Below are positions 1 to 5,789 of a DNA stretch of 5,789 bases, one piece after another. The position numbers and the translations under genes are program-made. The DNA comes from Pseudorhodobacter antarcticus. Lineage in GTDB: Bacteria > Pseudomonadota > Alphaproteobacteria > Rhodobacterales > Rhodobacteraceae. Each line of letters begins with the position of its first letter. The stretch's first letter is position 1. The notes under the pieces were generated by a model. That model searched no databases. It was not told the DNA's origin and was given only the letters and a program-made list of their open reading frames with translations. The stretch is from assembly GCA_945897655.1 (NCBI GenBank), contig CAMDHB010000237.1, positions 1 to 5,789 on the forward strand, in the 5' to 3' direction.

Positions 1-464
1 GGACTTCTGCGATGCTGCAAGAGGCGCTGCAGCTGATTGGCCGCGAAAGCGAACTCATCGCCCGCGTCCGACTGTCGCTGCTGACCCTTGAACGCGCGAT
101 GAGCTTTGCAACCCTGTCCCTGACCGACAAGAAGACAGATGCCGTATTACGAAGCATCGCCAAGGGCTTGCAGCGCGACATTGCCGCACTTGAGGTGCAC
201 TGCGACTACCTTGCCACCCGCGTGGCACAGGCCACCGACACCACCCTTGGCATGATCAATCTGCTGCAGAACGGCACGGTCAAGATCGTGTCGGTGGTCG
301 CCGTCCTGTTCCTGCCGCCCACCCTGATCGCCTCGATCTATGGCATGAACTTTCACACCATGCCGGAACTGGACCAGACCTGGGGCTATCCTGCCGCATT
401 GGGGCTGATGGTGCTGTCTGCCGTCGGGTCCTATCTGTACTTCAAATGGAGAAAATGGCTGTAA
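1..464 (+). CDS. corA: CorA-family magnesium transporter, C-terminal part (5' end outside window)
   Basis: This is the C-terminal part of a CorA-type Mg2+ (Co2+/Ni2+) channel, an inner-membrane homopentamer that lets Mg2+ flow in. The reading frame is open to the window edge (first whole codon at 3), so the ATG at 12 is internal and the true start lies upstream. Counting from that Met, residues 1-88 form the long helical stalk typical of CorA. A first membrane segment (about 92-110) leads into the signature YGMNF at 110-114, which forms the outer pore mouth. A short periplasmic loop with the acidic MPEL stretch follows, then a second membrane segment (about 126-144) and a basic end, KWRKWL, which should lie in the cytoplasm. 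YGMNF followed by MPEL points to CorA rather than ZntB. The stop is only 4 bp before the next gene, so the two may share a transcript. Family assignment is firm. The transported ion is inferred from the family. Confidence 0.93.
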   Translation, partial: TSAMLQEALQLIGRESELIARVRLSLLTLERAMSFATLSLTDKKTDAVLRSIAKGLQRDIAALEVHCDYLATRVAQATDTTLGMINLLQNGTVKIVSVVAVLFLPPTLIASIYGMNFHTMPELDQTWGYPAALGLMVLSAVGSYLYFKWRKWL

Positions 465-468
465 TCCC

Positions 469-1569
469 ATGAAAATCACCAAGCTTGAAACCTTCGGCAA
501 CGAGTTTGTCACCTTCACCCGCGTCACCTCTGAGACCGGCGCCACCGGTTGGGGGCAACTGTCCACCTACAACGCCGACATCACGGCCGAGGTGTTTCAC
601 CGCCAGGTCGCCCGCCACGCCCTAGGTACGCGGGTCGAGGATATGGAAGACACCCTGAACCTGATTCAGGAACGCGAACACAAATACCCAGGCTCCTACC
701 TGCGCCGCGCCCAGACCGGTCTGGACACTGCCATCTGGGACCTGCGGGGCAAACTGGCGGGCAAACCCGTCGTCGAACTGCTTGGCGGCACCCCCGGCCC
801 CCTGCGCGCCTATGCCAGTTCCATGAAGCGCGACATCACCCCGCAGGATGAGGCGGCACGCTTCGTCAAACTGCGCGACGACCACGGCTTCACCGCATTC
901 AAATGGCGCGTTGGTGCCGAATGTGGCCGGGGCCGCGACGAATGGCCGGGCCGCACCGAAGAGGTTATTCCCACTGTCGCCAAGGCCTTGGGCGACGGCA
1001 TTGACAAACTGGTTGATGCCAATTCCTGCTATGCCCCCGCCCGCGCCATCGAAGTGGGCCATATCTTGCAAGACAACGGGATCGGCCATTATGAGGAGCC
1101 TTGCCCCTATTGGGAAGTTGACCAGACCGCCGAGGTCCGCGCCGCCTTGGACATTGATATCACCGGCGGCGAGCAGGATTGCGAACTGTCCGCTTGGACC
1201 TTGATGATCGAACACAACGCCGTCGACATTCTGCAGCCCGATGTCATGTACATGGGCGGCATTTCCCGCACCTTGCAGGTTTGCGCAATGGGGGCCAAGG
1301 CGGGTCTGCCCATCACACCCCACGCCGCCAACCTGTCACTGGTGACCATGTGCACGATGCACCTGCTGAAGGCCATTCCGAACGGCGGCAAATATCTGGA
1401 ATTCTCGATCGAGGGGCTGGACTACTACCCTTGGCAGGACGGCCTGTTCCTGAATGACCCCTACCGCATCATCGACGGTCATGCCATCGTGCCCACCGAC
1501 CCCGGTTGGGGGGTCGAGATCAACCCCGCCTTTCTCGACAACGCAACCTACCGGGTGACCCAAGCATGA
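469..1569 (+). CDS. Mandelate racemase/muconate lactonizing enzyme family protein (enolase superfamily, probable acid-sugar dehydratase or epimerase)
   Basis: A 366-residue enolase-superfamily enzyme, full length for the mandelate racemase (MR) subgroup, expected to be cytosolic and Mg2+-dependent, acting on a carboxylate substrate by abstracting the alpha proton. Visible parts are an N-terminal capping domain (about 1-115, with TAIWDLRGK at 87-95) and a TIM-barrel. The Mg2+ ligands are D183 (VDANS), E209 (YEEP) and E235 (GGEQD). The Asp-His dyad is D258 (QPD) and H285 (TPHAAN), and E311 (YLEF) matches the MR electrophilic Glu. The spacing D183-E209-E235-D258-H285 (26, 26, 23, 27) equals that of MR D195-E221-E247-D270-H297. 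The second-strand motif is K145-W-R147 rather than K-x-K. Residues about 150-165 form an extra loop compared with MR. The start ATG is 4 bp after corA, with GGAG about 17 nt upstream, a loose ribosome site. The stop overlaps the next start (ATGA). Subgroup is firm; substrate is unknown. An acid-sugar or hydroxy-acid dehydratase or epimerase is an inference from the His-Asp dyad. Confidence 0.93.
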   Translation: MKITKLETFGNEFVTFTRVTSETGATGWGQLSTYNADITAEVFHRQVARHALGTRVEDMEDTLNLIQEREHKYPGSYLRRAQTGLDTAIWDLRGKLAGKPVVELLGGTPGPLRAYASSMKRDITPQDEAARFVKLRDDHGFTAFKWRVGAECGRGRDEWPGRTEEVIPTVAKALGDGIDKLVDANSCYAPARAIEVGHILQDNGIGHYEEPCPYWEVDQTAEVRAALDIDITGGEQDCELSAWTLMIEHNAVDILQPDVMYMGGISRTLQVCAMGAKAGLPITPHAANLSLVTMCTMHLLKAIPNGGKYLEFSIEGLDYYPWQDGLFLNDPYRIIDGHAIVPTDPGWGVEINPAFLDNATYRVTQA

Positions 1570-2297
1570 AAAGCATCATCGTAACTGGCGCAGGTTCCGG
1601 CATCGGCCGCGCCACGGCGCAAACCTTTCTGGCCCAAGGCTGGCGTGTGGGTCTTATGGGACGCCGGGCCGAACCCTTGGCGGAAACGGCAGCGGGCAAC
1701 CCCAGTGCGGTGGTCCTGCCCTGTGATGTGACAGATCCGGCCGCTGTGGATCAAGCCTTTGCCAGCTTTGCAGCACATCGGCCGCTGGATGTGCTGTTCA
1801 ACAACGCCGGCATGTCGGCCAAAGGCGCCCCGATTGACGAAATTCCGGTCGAAACCTGGCTCGCCGTCAGCAACACCAACATCACGGGCATGTTCCTGTG
1901 CGCCCGCGCCGCCTTTGGCCAGATGCGCCATCAAACCCCACAGGGCGGGCGCATCATCAACAACGGCTCGATCTCGGCGCAGGTGCCGCGCCCGGGTTCC
2001 ACGCCCTATACCATGTCAAAACATGCGGTCACCGGTCTGACGCGCACTGTGGGTCTGGACGGCCGTGCCTTCAACATCGCCTGCGGTCAGATCGACATCG
2101 GTAACGCATTGACCGACATGGCCCGCGCGATGACCCAAGGCGTGCCGCAGGCCGATGGCCGTATCGCGATTGAACCGACGATGGATGTGGCCGATGTTGC
2201 GGCGGCTGTTCTGCACATGGCAAACCTGCCCCTGTCAGTCTCGGTCCCGTTCATGACGATCATGGCCCGCGACATGCCCTATATCGGGCGCGGATAG
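1566..2297 (+). CDS. SDR family NAD(P)-dependent oxidoreductase
   Basis: A classical short-chain dehydrogenase/reductase of 243 residues, a usual length, that interconverts an alcohol and a ketone with NAD(P)H in the cytosol. Seen in order: the cofactor loop TGAGSGIG (7-14), D54 after the third strand (CDVTD), NNAG (79-82), the catalytic Asn candidate N105, S135 (NNGSIS), and the Y148-x3-K152 pair (YTMSK), which complete the Asn-Ser-Tyr-Lys tetrad. R33-R34 after the second strand, with no acidic residue there, favour NADP(H). The usual PG motif after strand six is replaced by ACGQIDIGNA (172-181), a variant remembered from a subset of SDRs. The start at 1566 is chosen because its ATG overlaps the upstream TGA by 4 bp (ATGA), the mark of translational coupling, and GGTGA lies about 8 nt before it. 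A longer in-frame start at 1506 would run deep into the upstream gene. The tight pairing suggests it oxidizes the substrate or product of the neighbouring enolase-superfamily enzyme. The substrate is unknown. Confidence 0.93.
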   Translation: MKSIIVTGAGSGIGRATAQTFLAQGWRVGLMGRRAEPLAETAAGNPSAVVLPCDVTDPAAVDQAFASFAAHRPLDVLFNNAGMSAKGAPIDEIPVETWLAVSNTNITGMFLCARAAFGQMRHQTPQGGRIINNGSISAQVPRPGSTPYTMSKHAVTGLTRTVGLDGRAFNIACGQIDIGNALTDMARAMTQGVPQADGRIAIEPTMDVADVAAAVLHMANLPLSVSVPFMTIMARDMPYIGRG

Positions 2298-2299
2298 GG

Positions 2300-2422
2300 T
2301 CAGGGTTTGCGACTGTCTGGCAGGCCGTTGCAGTAAAGGTCAATGACCGCATGCAGCACGAGGACCAAAGATAGCCCGCCTGTCACCAGCAAGGTCAACG
2401 CCATTGTTTCGGTGATCAACAT
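2300..2422 (-). CDS. Small single-span membrane protein, 40 residues, function unknown
   Basis: A 40-codon reading frame on the minus strand, ATG at 2422 to TGA at 2300-2302. A strong Shine-Dalgarno sequence (AAGGGGG, 2428-2434 on the minus strand) sits 5 nt before the ATG. The protein begins MLITETMALTLL, carries one hydrophobic stretch at about residues 8-28 (Leu, Val, Ala, Gly, with no charge until D28), and ends in a short polar tail, LYCNGLPDSRKP, containing one Cys and two basic residues. This reads as a single transmembrane helix with a small soluble tail. The gene is convergent with the SDR gene, 2 bp separating the two stop codons, and divergent from the PHP gene. I do not recognise the family and no function is proposed. 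Support comes from the ribosome site, the coherent composition and the way the frame exactly fills the gap after the SDR gene. It remains possible that it is a chance frame. Confidence 0.72.
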   Translation of the reverse strand: MLITETMALTLLVTGGLSLVLVLHAVIDLYCNGLPDSRKP

Positions 2423-2687
2423 GATGTCCCCCTTTTCGGATCATCCTTGAAGCGAGTTCAACAGTTCAATGCGGCGTTTCTAAGACGAGAAGGAACAACC
2501 GCACTTCCATCTTGCGACAAATGGGTCAGGGACGTGCTGACGCAGGTCAGCCATTGGCCAAATTCAGCCCGCGGATCCCACGGCGTCGCCCTAATGTCGC
2601 AAAACTGGGCTAAGCAAGGACCGGCGGCTTGCGGCTTCTGCCCCGGCCTGCCAGATTGCCGCCAAGCCACCGAATTGCAGGACCATC
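2423..2687. promoter_or_regulatory. Divergent intergenic region with short repeats, likely promoters
   Basis: The 265 bp lie between the divergent starts of the 40-residue membrane protein gene (minus) and the PHP gene (plus), so promoters for both should be here. Visible elements are an inverted repeat TTGAA-N5-TTCAA (2447-2461), with GTTCAA repeated at 2456-2461 and 2464-2469 (8-bp period), close to the small gene. Nearer the centre, GCTGAC-gcag-GTCAGC (2536-2551) is a perfect inverted repeat, and GGTCAG occurs at 2524-2529 and 2545-2550, 21 bp apart. No convincing -35/-10 pair could be picked out. On the minus strand TTGAAC (2464-2469) is a fair -35, but its -10 partner is poor. Longer frames crossing this region lack ribosome sites and were not called. 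Confidence 0.45.
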
Positions 2688-3644
2688 ATGACACAGCGCG
2701 ACCCAGCCTTTACCGCCGCCGGCCGTTTCTGGCGCGGCAATCTGCACACCCATTCCACCCGTTCTGATGGCATTCTGTCGCCCGAAGAGGTGTGTCGCCG
2801 CTACCGGGATGAGGGCTATGATTTCCTGGCCCTGACAGACCATTTCGTCGGGCGTTACGGCTATCCCATTGTTGACACGCTGCCGATGCGGACCAACAGC
2901 TTTACCACAATTCTGGGTGCCGAACTGCATTCGGGGGCCATGGCGAATGGCGAGTTGTGGCATATTCTGGCCGTGGGCCTTCCGTCCGACTTCGTCCCCT
3001 CCAACTCTCCCAGCTTCTTGCCGGTGCCCGGTCAGGAAACGGGCCCCGAGATTGCGGCGCGCGCCGTGGCGGCAGGGGCTTTCGTCGCGATTGCTCATCC
3101 ACAATGGTCCGGCCTTACGCTGGCCGATGCCCGCAGCATCACCGCAGCCCATGCGGTTGAGATTTACAACCACGGCTGCGCGACCGGCTGTGACCGCCCC
3201 GACGGCTTTGCCCTTGCCGACCTTTTGCTGACCGAAGGTCGTGCCCTGACGCTGATCGCCACCGATGACGCGCATTTTTCCGAACCCGACCACTTCGGCG
3301 GCTGGGTCATGGTCAAATCTGAGGCGAACGAGCCTGAGGCGCTGCTGACGGCTCTGAAATCCGGGCATTTCTATTCGACCCAAGGGCCCGAACTGCGCGA
3401 CGTGCGCATCGAGGATGGCCATCTGGTGGTCGAATGCTCGGCCGCAGCCTCGATCATCGCCATTGGCTGGGGGACAGGGGCCAAAGCCGTGCATGGCCAT
3501 TCCTTGACCCGGGGCGCTGTCCCGCTGGAACGCTTGAACAACTCCCCTTGGGTCCGCGCCGCCGTGATCGACGCCGCAGGCAAGCGCGCATGGTCAAACC
3601 CGATCTGGACCGGTGCAACTGCCGCCAACCCAAGGGTGGCGTGA
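2688..3644 (+). CDS. PHP-domain metal-dependent phosphoesterase-like protein
   Basis: A 318-residue cytosolic protein with a polymerase and histidinol phosphatase (PHP) domain, a seven-stranded barrel binding up to three metal ions and usually hydrolysing phosphoesters. Candidate metal ligands are in family order: HTH at 20-22 (H20, H22), D27 (RSDG), D51-H52 (LTDH), E79 and H81 (GAELH), H92, H137 (AHPQW), N161-H162 (EIYNHG), and D193 or D194 with H196 (TDDAH). The set looks complete, so the protein is probably active. After about residue 228 (FYSTQGPELRDV) comes a C-terminal beta-rich extension of about 90 residues, seen in other stand-alone PHP proteins of the YciV/TrpH-like group. The start at 2688 is supported by CAGGA at 2678-2682, 5 nt upstream. 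It has its own upstream region and is followed by a strong hairpin, so it looks like a single-gene unit. Its substrate cannot be told from sequence or neighbours. No signal peptide is seen. Confidence 0.88.
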   Translation: MTQRDPAFTAAGRFWRGNLHTHSTRSDGILSPEEVCRRYRDEGYDFLALTDHFVGRYGYPIVDTLPMRTNSFTTILGAELHSGAMANGELWHILAVGLPSDFVPSNSPSFLPVPGQETGPEIAARAVAAGAFVAIAHPQWSGLTLADARSITAAHAVEIYNHGCATGCDRPDGFALADLLLTEGRALTLIATDDAHFSEPDHFGGWVMVKSEANEPEALLTALKSGHFYSTQGPELRDVRIEDGHLVVECSAAASIIAIGWGTGAKAVHGHSLTRGAVPLERLNNSPWVRAAVIDAAGKRAWSNPIWTGATAANPRVA

Positions 3645-3647
3645 CCC

Positions 3648-3689
3648 GGATGGGCAAACCCTGCGCTGAGGCGCAGGAACTGCCCATCC
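3648..3689 (+). terminator. Two-part stem-loop directly after the PHP gene, probable transcription terminator
   Basis: A 42-nt hairpin begins 3 bp after the PHP stop codon. The outer stem is 9 perfect pairs, GGATGGGCA (3648-3656) with TGCCCATCC (3681-3689). A symmetrical 3x3 internal loop (AAC on both sides) follows. The inner stem is 7 pairs, CCTGCGC (3660-3666) with GCGCAGG (3671-3677), closed by a TGAG loop. The position and GC-rich stem suit a terminator or an mRNA 3'-end stabilizer. No run of T follows on either strand, so it is not a textbook intrinsic terminator. It may act in both directions, since hutU transcripts arrive from the other side. Confidence 0.6.
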
Positions 3690-3759
3690 TACAAGCCGCT
3701 CCCGCCAAAATGGTGGATCAATCTGCCTAACCGAAGGTCCCCGGTCGGCAGGTTGGATG

Positions 3760-3783
3760 TGCCCCTTTTGGCGCGAAGGGGCA
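3760..3783. repeat. Inverted repeat (8-bp arms), possible bidirectional terminator hairpin
   Basis: TGCCCCTT (3760-3767) and AAGGGGCA (3776-3783) form a perfect 8-bp stem around an 8-nt loop. It lies in the convergent gap between the PHP gene and hutU, where hairpins commonly end transcription from both sides. No T run follows on either strand, so its role is only inferred. Confidence 0.5.
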
Positions 3784-3846
3784 AATCATGGTTAACGCCT
3801 GGTGAACAGAAAAACGCAAGCCGTTGATATTGCAGTATTTTGGATT

Positions 3847-3864
3847 CTGTCCACATGTGGACAG
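3847..3864. repeat. 18-bp perfect palindrome downstream of hutU
   Basis: CTGTCCACATGTGGACAG is identical to its reverse complement over 18 bp. Each half, TGTCCACA or TGTGGACA, is itself a near-dyad of the form TGT-N2-ACA. It sits 81 bp beyond the hutU stop and 203 bp beyond the PHP stop. With no spacer it would make a poor RNA hairpin, since a loop would consume its centre, so a protein-binding site is as likely as a terminator. There is no gene start next to it that it would obviously control. Confidence 0.55.
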
Positions 3865-3944
3865 TCAGTCTTCCCCCTCAATCGAAGCGCCGTGATGCCC
3901 GATCCCAAAAGCCTCGGACTTGATGGCAGGAAGCTTGTTGCGGG

Positions 3945-5627
3945 TCAGTTCCCCAGGATGCCCGGCAGCCTCAACCCATGCTCCCGCGCGCAATCCAAGG
4001 CGATATCATAGCCCGCATCAGCATGACGCATGACCCCTGTCGCGGGGTCGTTCCACAGAACATTGCTGATGCGGCGGGCGGCGTCATCGGTCCCATCGGC
4101 GCAGATGACCATGCCCGAATGCTGAGAGAACCCCATGCCGACCCCGCCGCCATGATGCAGGCTGACCCAAGTGGCACCCGATGCGGTATTGAGGAGGGCG
4201 TTCAGGAGGGGCCAGTCCGAGACGGCGTCAGAGCCGTCCTTCATCGCCTCAGTCTCTCGGTTCGGGGAAGCGACGGAGCCGGAATCGAGGTGATCGCGGC
4301 CGATGACGACGGGTGCCTTCAACTCGCCCGAGCGGACCATGTCGTTGAACATCAACCCCGCCTTGTGCCGGTCACCCAAACCAATCCAGCAGATCCGCGC
4401 TGGTAGGCCCTGAAACGCAATACGCTCGGCAGCCATGTCCAGCCAGCGGTGGAGGTGGGCATTATCGGGGAAGAGGCGCTTCATCGCGGCATCGGTGGCG
4501 TGGATGTCAGCCGGATCGCCCGACAGCGCAGCCCAGCGGAAGGGGCCGATGCCGCGGCAAAAGAGGGGGCGGATATAGGCGGGCACGAAGCCGGGAAAGG
4601 CAAAGGCGTTTTCCAAACCTTCATCCTTGGCCACCTGGCGGATGTTGTTGCCATAGTCCAGCGTCGGAACGCCTGCATTCCAGAATTCCACCATAGCGGC
4701 GACATGGGTGCGCATGCTGGCACGGGCGGCCCGTTCGACAGATTTCGGATCAGTTTCCCGGGCGGCTTTGGCTTGGGCGACTGTCCAGCCTTGGGGAAGA
4801 TAGCCATTGAGCGGATCATGGGCGGAGGTTTGGTCTGTAACGATATCAGGGCGATGTCCGCCATTCTTCATGCGTTGCACGAGCTCGGGGAATATGTCAG
4901 CGGCGGTGCCGAGCAGACCCACGGACTTTGCTTCACCGCGCGATGTCCAGTCGTCAATCATGGCAAGGGCTTCATCCAGCGTCTGGGCCTTGGCATCGAC
5001 ATAGCGGGTGCGGATGCGAAAATCGATGCGGGTTTCGTCGCATTCAACGGCCAGACAGCAAGCCCCGGCCATGACCGCAGCCAGAGGCTGTGCGCCACCC
5101 ATGCCGCCCAGACCCCCGGTCAGAATCCATTTGCCAGTCAGGTTGCCGCCGTAATGCTGGCGTCCGGCCTCGGCAAAGGTTTCGTAGGTTCCTTGCACAA
5201 TCCCTTGGGTTCCAATGTAAATCCAGGAACCGGCTGTCATCTGGCCGTACATGGCCAAACCCTTTTTGTCCAATTCATTGAAGTGATCCCATGTTGCCCA
5301 ATGGGGCACGAGGTTTGAATTGGCGATCAATACTCGGGGGGCATCTTTGTGGGTGCGGAACACCCCGACTGGCTTGCCCGACTGGACCAGCAGCGTTTCA
5401 TCGTCGTTCAGGGTCTTGAGCGTGGCGACGATCTTGTCAAAATCCTCCCACGTCCGCGCTGCCCGCCCGATGCCGCCGTAGACCACCAATTCATGCGGGT
5501 TCTCGGCGACATCGGGATGCAGGTTGTTCATCAACATCCGCATCGGGGCCTCGGTCATCCATGATTTGGCGGTAATGGTGGTGCCGGTGGCGGGAAAGAC
5601 ATCGCGCATGTTGTGGCGGGAGTTCAT
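3945..5627 (-). CDS. hutU: Urocanate hydratase (urocanase)
   Basis: HutU catalyses the second step of histidine degradation, adding water to urocanate to give 4-imidazolone-5-propanoate, with tightly bound NAD+ acting as an electrophile. It is a cytosolic homodimer in characterized relatives. The 560 residues match the usual length. Seen: the conserved N-terminal segment ([25 protein letters not shown] within 34-58), the glycine-rich NAD+-binding loop [10 protein letters not shown] (171-180), YGNNIRQ (325-331), [16 protein letters not shown] (347-362), the active-site region [11 protein letters not shown] (410-420), whose C413 corresponds to the conserved Cys410 of the Pseudomonas enzyme, [17 protein letters not shown] (444-460), and [15 protein letters not shown] (491-505). 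The start at 5627 is preferred over M7 (5609) because GAGG lies a few nt upstream, although the spacing to the ATG is short, and because relatives have residues here. It begins 6 nt after hutH, so the two are co-transcribed. No frameshift or missing key residue is seen. hutU is the last gene of the unit. Confidence 0.98.
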   Translation of the reverse strand: MNSRHNMRDVFPATGTTITAKSWMTEAPMRMLMNNLHPDVAENPHELVVYGGIGRAARTWEDFDKIVATLKTLNDDETLLVQSGKPVGVFRTHKDAPRVLIANSNLVPHWATWDHFNELDKKGLAMYGQMTAGSWIYIGTQGIVQGTYETFAEAGRQHYGGNLTGKWILTGGLGGMGGAQPLAAVMAGACCLAVECDETRIDFRIRTRYVDAKAQTLDEALAMIDDWTSRGEAKSVGLLGTAADIFPELVQRMKNGGHRPDIVTDQTSAHDPLNGYLPQGWTVAQAKAARETDPKSVERAARASMRTHVAAMVEFWNAGVPTLDYGNNIRQVAKDEGLENAFAFPGFVPAYIRPLFCRGIGPFRWAALSGDPADIHATDAAMKRLFPDNAHLHRWLDMAAERIAFQGLPARICWIGLGDRHKAGLMFNDMVRSGELKAPVVIGRDHLDSGSVASPNRETEAMKDGSDAVSDWPLLNALLNTASGATWVSLHHGGGVGMGFSQHSGMVICADGTDDAARRISNVLWNDPATGVMRHADAGYDIALDCAREHGLRLPGILGN

Positions 5628-5633
5628 GAGGCC

Positions 5634-5789
5634 TCACAGGGTTGGAAGGTTCAGGCCCGTTGCGCGGGCTAGGTCGCCAGAGCCAATCAGACGGGCAGCG
5701 GCGGCAAGGTCGGGGGCAAGATAGCGGTCATCGCCCAGTGTTGCCACATCTTGCCGCAGACGCGCCACGACCAGTTGCAATGGGGCGGA
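5634..5789 (-). CDS. hutH: Histidine ammonia-lyase, C-terminal 51 residues (5' end outside window)
   Basis: The minus-strand frame is open from the window edge at 5789 to the TGA at 5634-5636, giving 51 residues. It reads through VVARLRQDVATLGDDRYLAPDL and ends in RATGLNLPTL. The pattern of a helix with VR-x-x-V, the DRYL-x-PD motif and then a short Ala/Leu-rich helix is the characteristic C-terminus of bacterial HutH. HutH makes urocanate from histidine by non-oxidative removal of ammonia, using the MIO prosthetic group. The active site lies upstream and is not in this window. The gene lies 6 nt before hutU, whose product uses its product, which strongly supports the call. The fragment is short, so the assignment depends on this context as well as on the motif. 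Confidence 0.9.
   Translation of the reverse strand, partial: SAPLQLVVARLRQDVATLGDDRYLAPDLAAAARLIGSGDLARATGLNLPTL

Larger units (their letters stand above)
3690..3944. other. Convergent intergenic region with further stem-loops, no gene seen
   Basis: With the hairpin at 3648-3689 this makes a 300-bp gap between the 3' ends of the PHP gene (plus) and hutU (minus). It holds an imperfect stem-loop at 3723-3751 (CTGCC/GGCAG outside, ACCG/CGGT inside), a stem-loop at 3760-3783 and an 18-bp palindrome at 3847-3864, the last two listed separately. The stretch 3800-3850 is noticeably richer in A and T than its surroundings. On the minus strand a weak stem (AACG/CGTT, about 3814-3826) is followed by a T run, a possible minor terminator for hutU. 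Short frames exist on both strands but none has a ribosome site. Confidence 0.5.

Noticed and set aside
1506..1565. Longer N-terminus for the SDR gene starting at 1506
   Set aside because: It would overlap the upstream gene by 64 bp and place extra residues before the conserved first strand. The ATGA overlap at 1566 is the normal arrangement.
2554..2561. TTGGCCAA palindrome upstream of the PHP gene
   Set aside because: An 8-bp palindrome is expected by chance in several kb of GC-rich DNA and has no other support as an operator.
2447..2767. Plus-strand frame of 106 codons upstream of and overlapping the PHP gene
   Set aside because: Starts at TTG without a ribosome site, overlaps the well-supported PHP start in another frame and shows no recognisable protein family.
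2610..3500. Long minus-strand frame of 296 codons antisense to the PHP gene
   Set aside because: The plus-strand frame carries the whole set of PHP metal motifs, so this is a high-GC shadow frame.
3689..3856. Minus-strand frame of 55 codons in the PHP-hutU gap, starting inside the 18-bp palindrome
   Set aside because: No ribosome site before the ATG, a mixed sequence without a recognisable domain, and it runs through three of the stem-loops, which explain the DNA better.
3802..4011. Plus-strand frame of 69 codons entering the 3' end of hutU
   Set aside because: Begins with GTG without a ribosome site and its second half is antisense to hutU; no sign of a real protein.
4449..5318. Long plus-strand frame of 289 codons antisense to hutU
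   Set aside because: It is the antisense shadow of a fully conserved hutU in GC-rich DNA. Its glycine- and histidine-rich sequence has no domain and no ribosome site.

Overview
The window looks like a chromosomal segment of a GC-rich alphaproteobacterium, most likely a Rhodobacterales/Roseobacter-type organism. This rests on codon use, on the close resemblance of the HutU and HutH proteins to the versions remembered from that order, and on the compact gene packing. Taxonomy is inferred from family resemblance only. No mobile element, CRISPR array, rRNA or tRNA was seen.

Layout. (1) Positions 1-2297, plus strand: the 3' end of a CorA-type Mg2+ channel gene, a mandelate racemase-type enolase-superfamily enzyme starting 4 bp after corA, and a short-chain dehydrogenase/reductase (SDR) overlapping the enolase gene by 4 bp (ATGA). 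The last two are almost certainly co-translated and form a small catabolic pair, probably a dehydratase or epimerase for an acid sugar or hydroxy acid plus an oxidoreductase. The substrate cannot be read from the sequence. (2) Positions 2300-2422, minus strand: a very short gene for a 40-residue single-span membrane protein with a strong Shine-Dalgarno sequence, convergent with the SDR gene and separated from it by 2 bp. (3) Positions 2423-2687: a divergent intergenic region with small repeats, probably holding promoters for the small gene and for the next gene. (4) Positions 2688-3644, plus strand: a stand-alone PHP-domain metal-dependent phosphoesterase-like protein. (5) Positions 3645-3944: a 300-bp convergent intergenic region rich in stem-loops, including a 42-nt two-part hairpin just after the PHP gene and an 18-bp perfect palindrome. 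(6) Positions 3945-5789, minus strand: histidine utilization genes, with hutU (urocanate hydratase) complete and the last 51 codons of hutH (histidine ammonia-lyase) upstream of it, 6 nt apart.

Working together: hutH-hutU carry out the first two steps of histidine breakdown (histidine to urocanate to imidazolone propionate). The enolase-superfamily/SDR pair is a separate, uncharacterized catabolic unit. The PHP protein and the 40-residue membrane protein have no clear link to either. Nothing here amounts to a clearly new system. The items most worth a second look are the unannotated-size membrane protein, the unusual K-x-R active site of the enolase-superfamily enzyme, and the structured convergent intergenic region.
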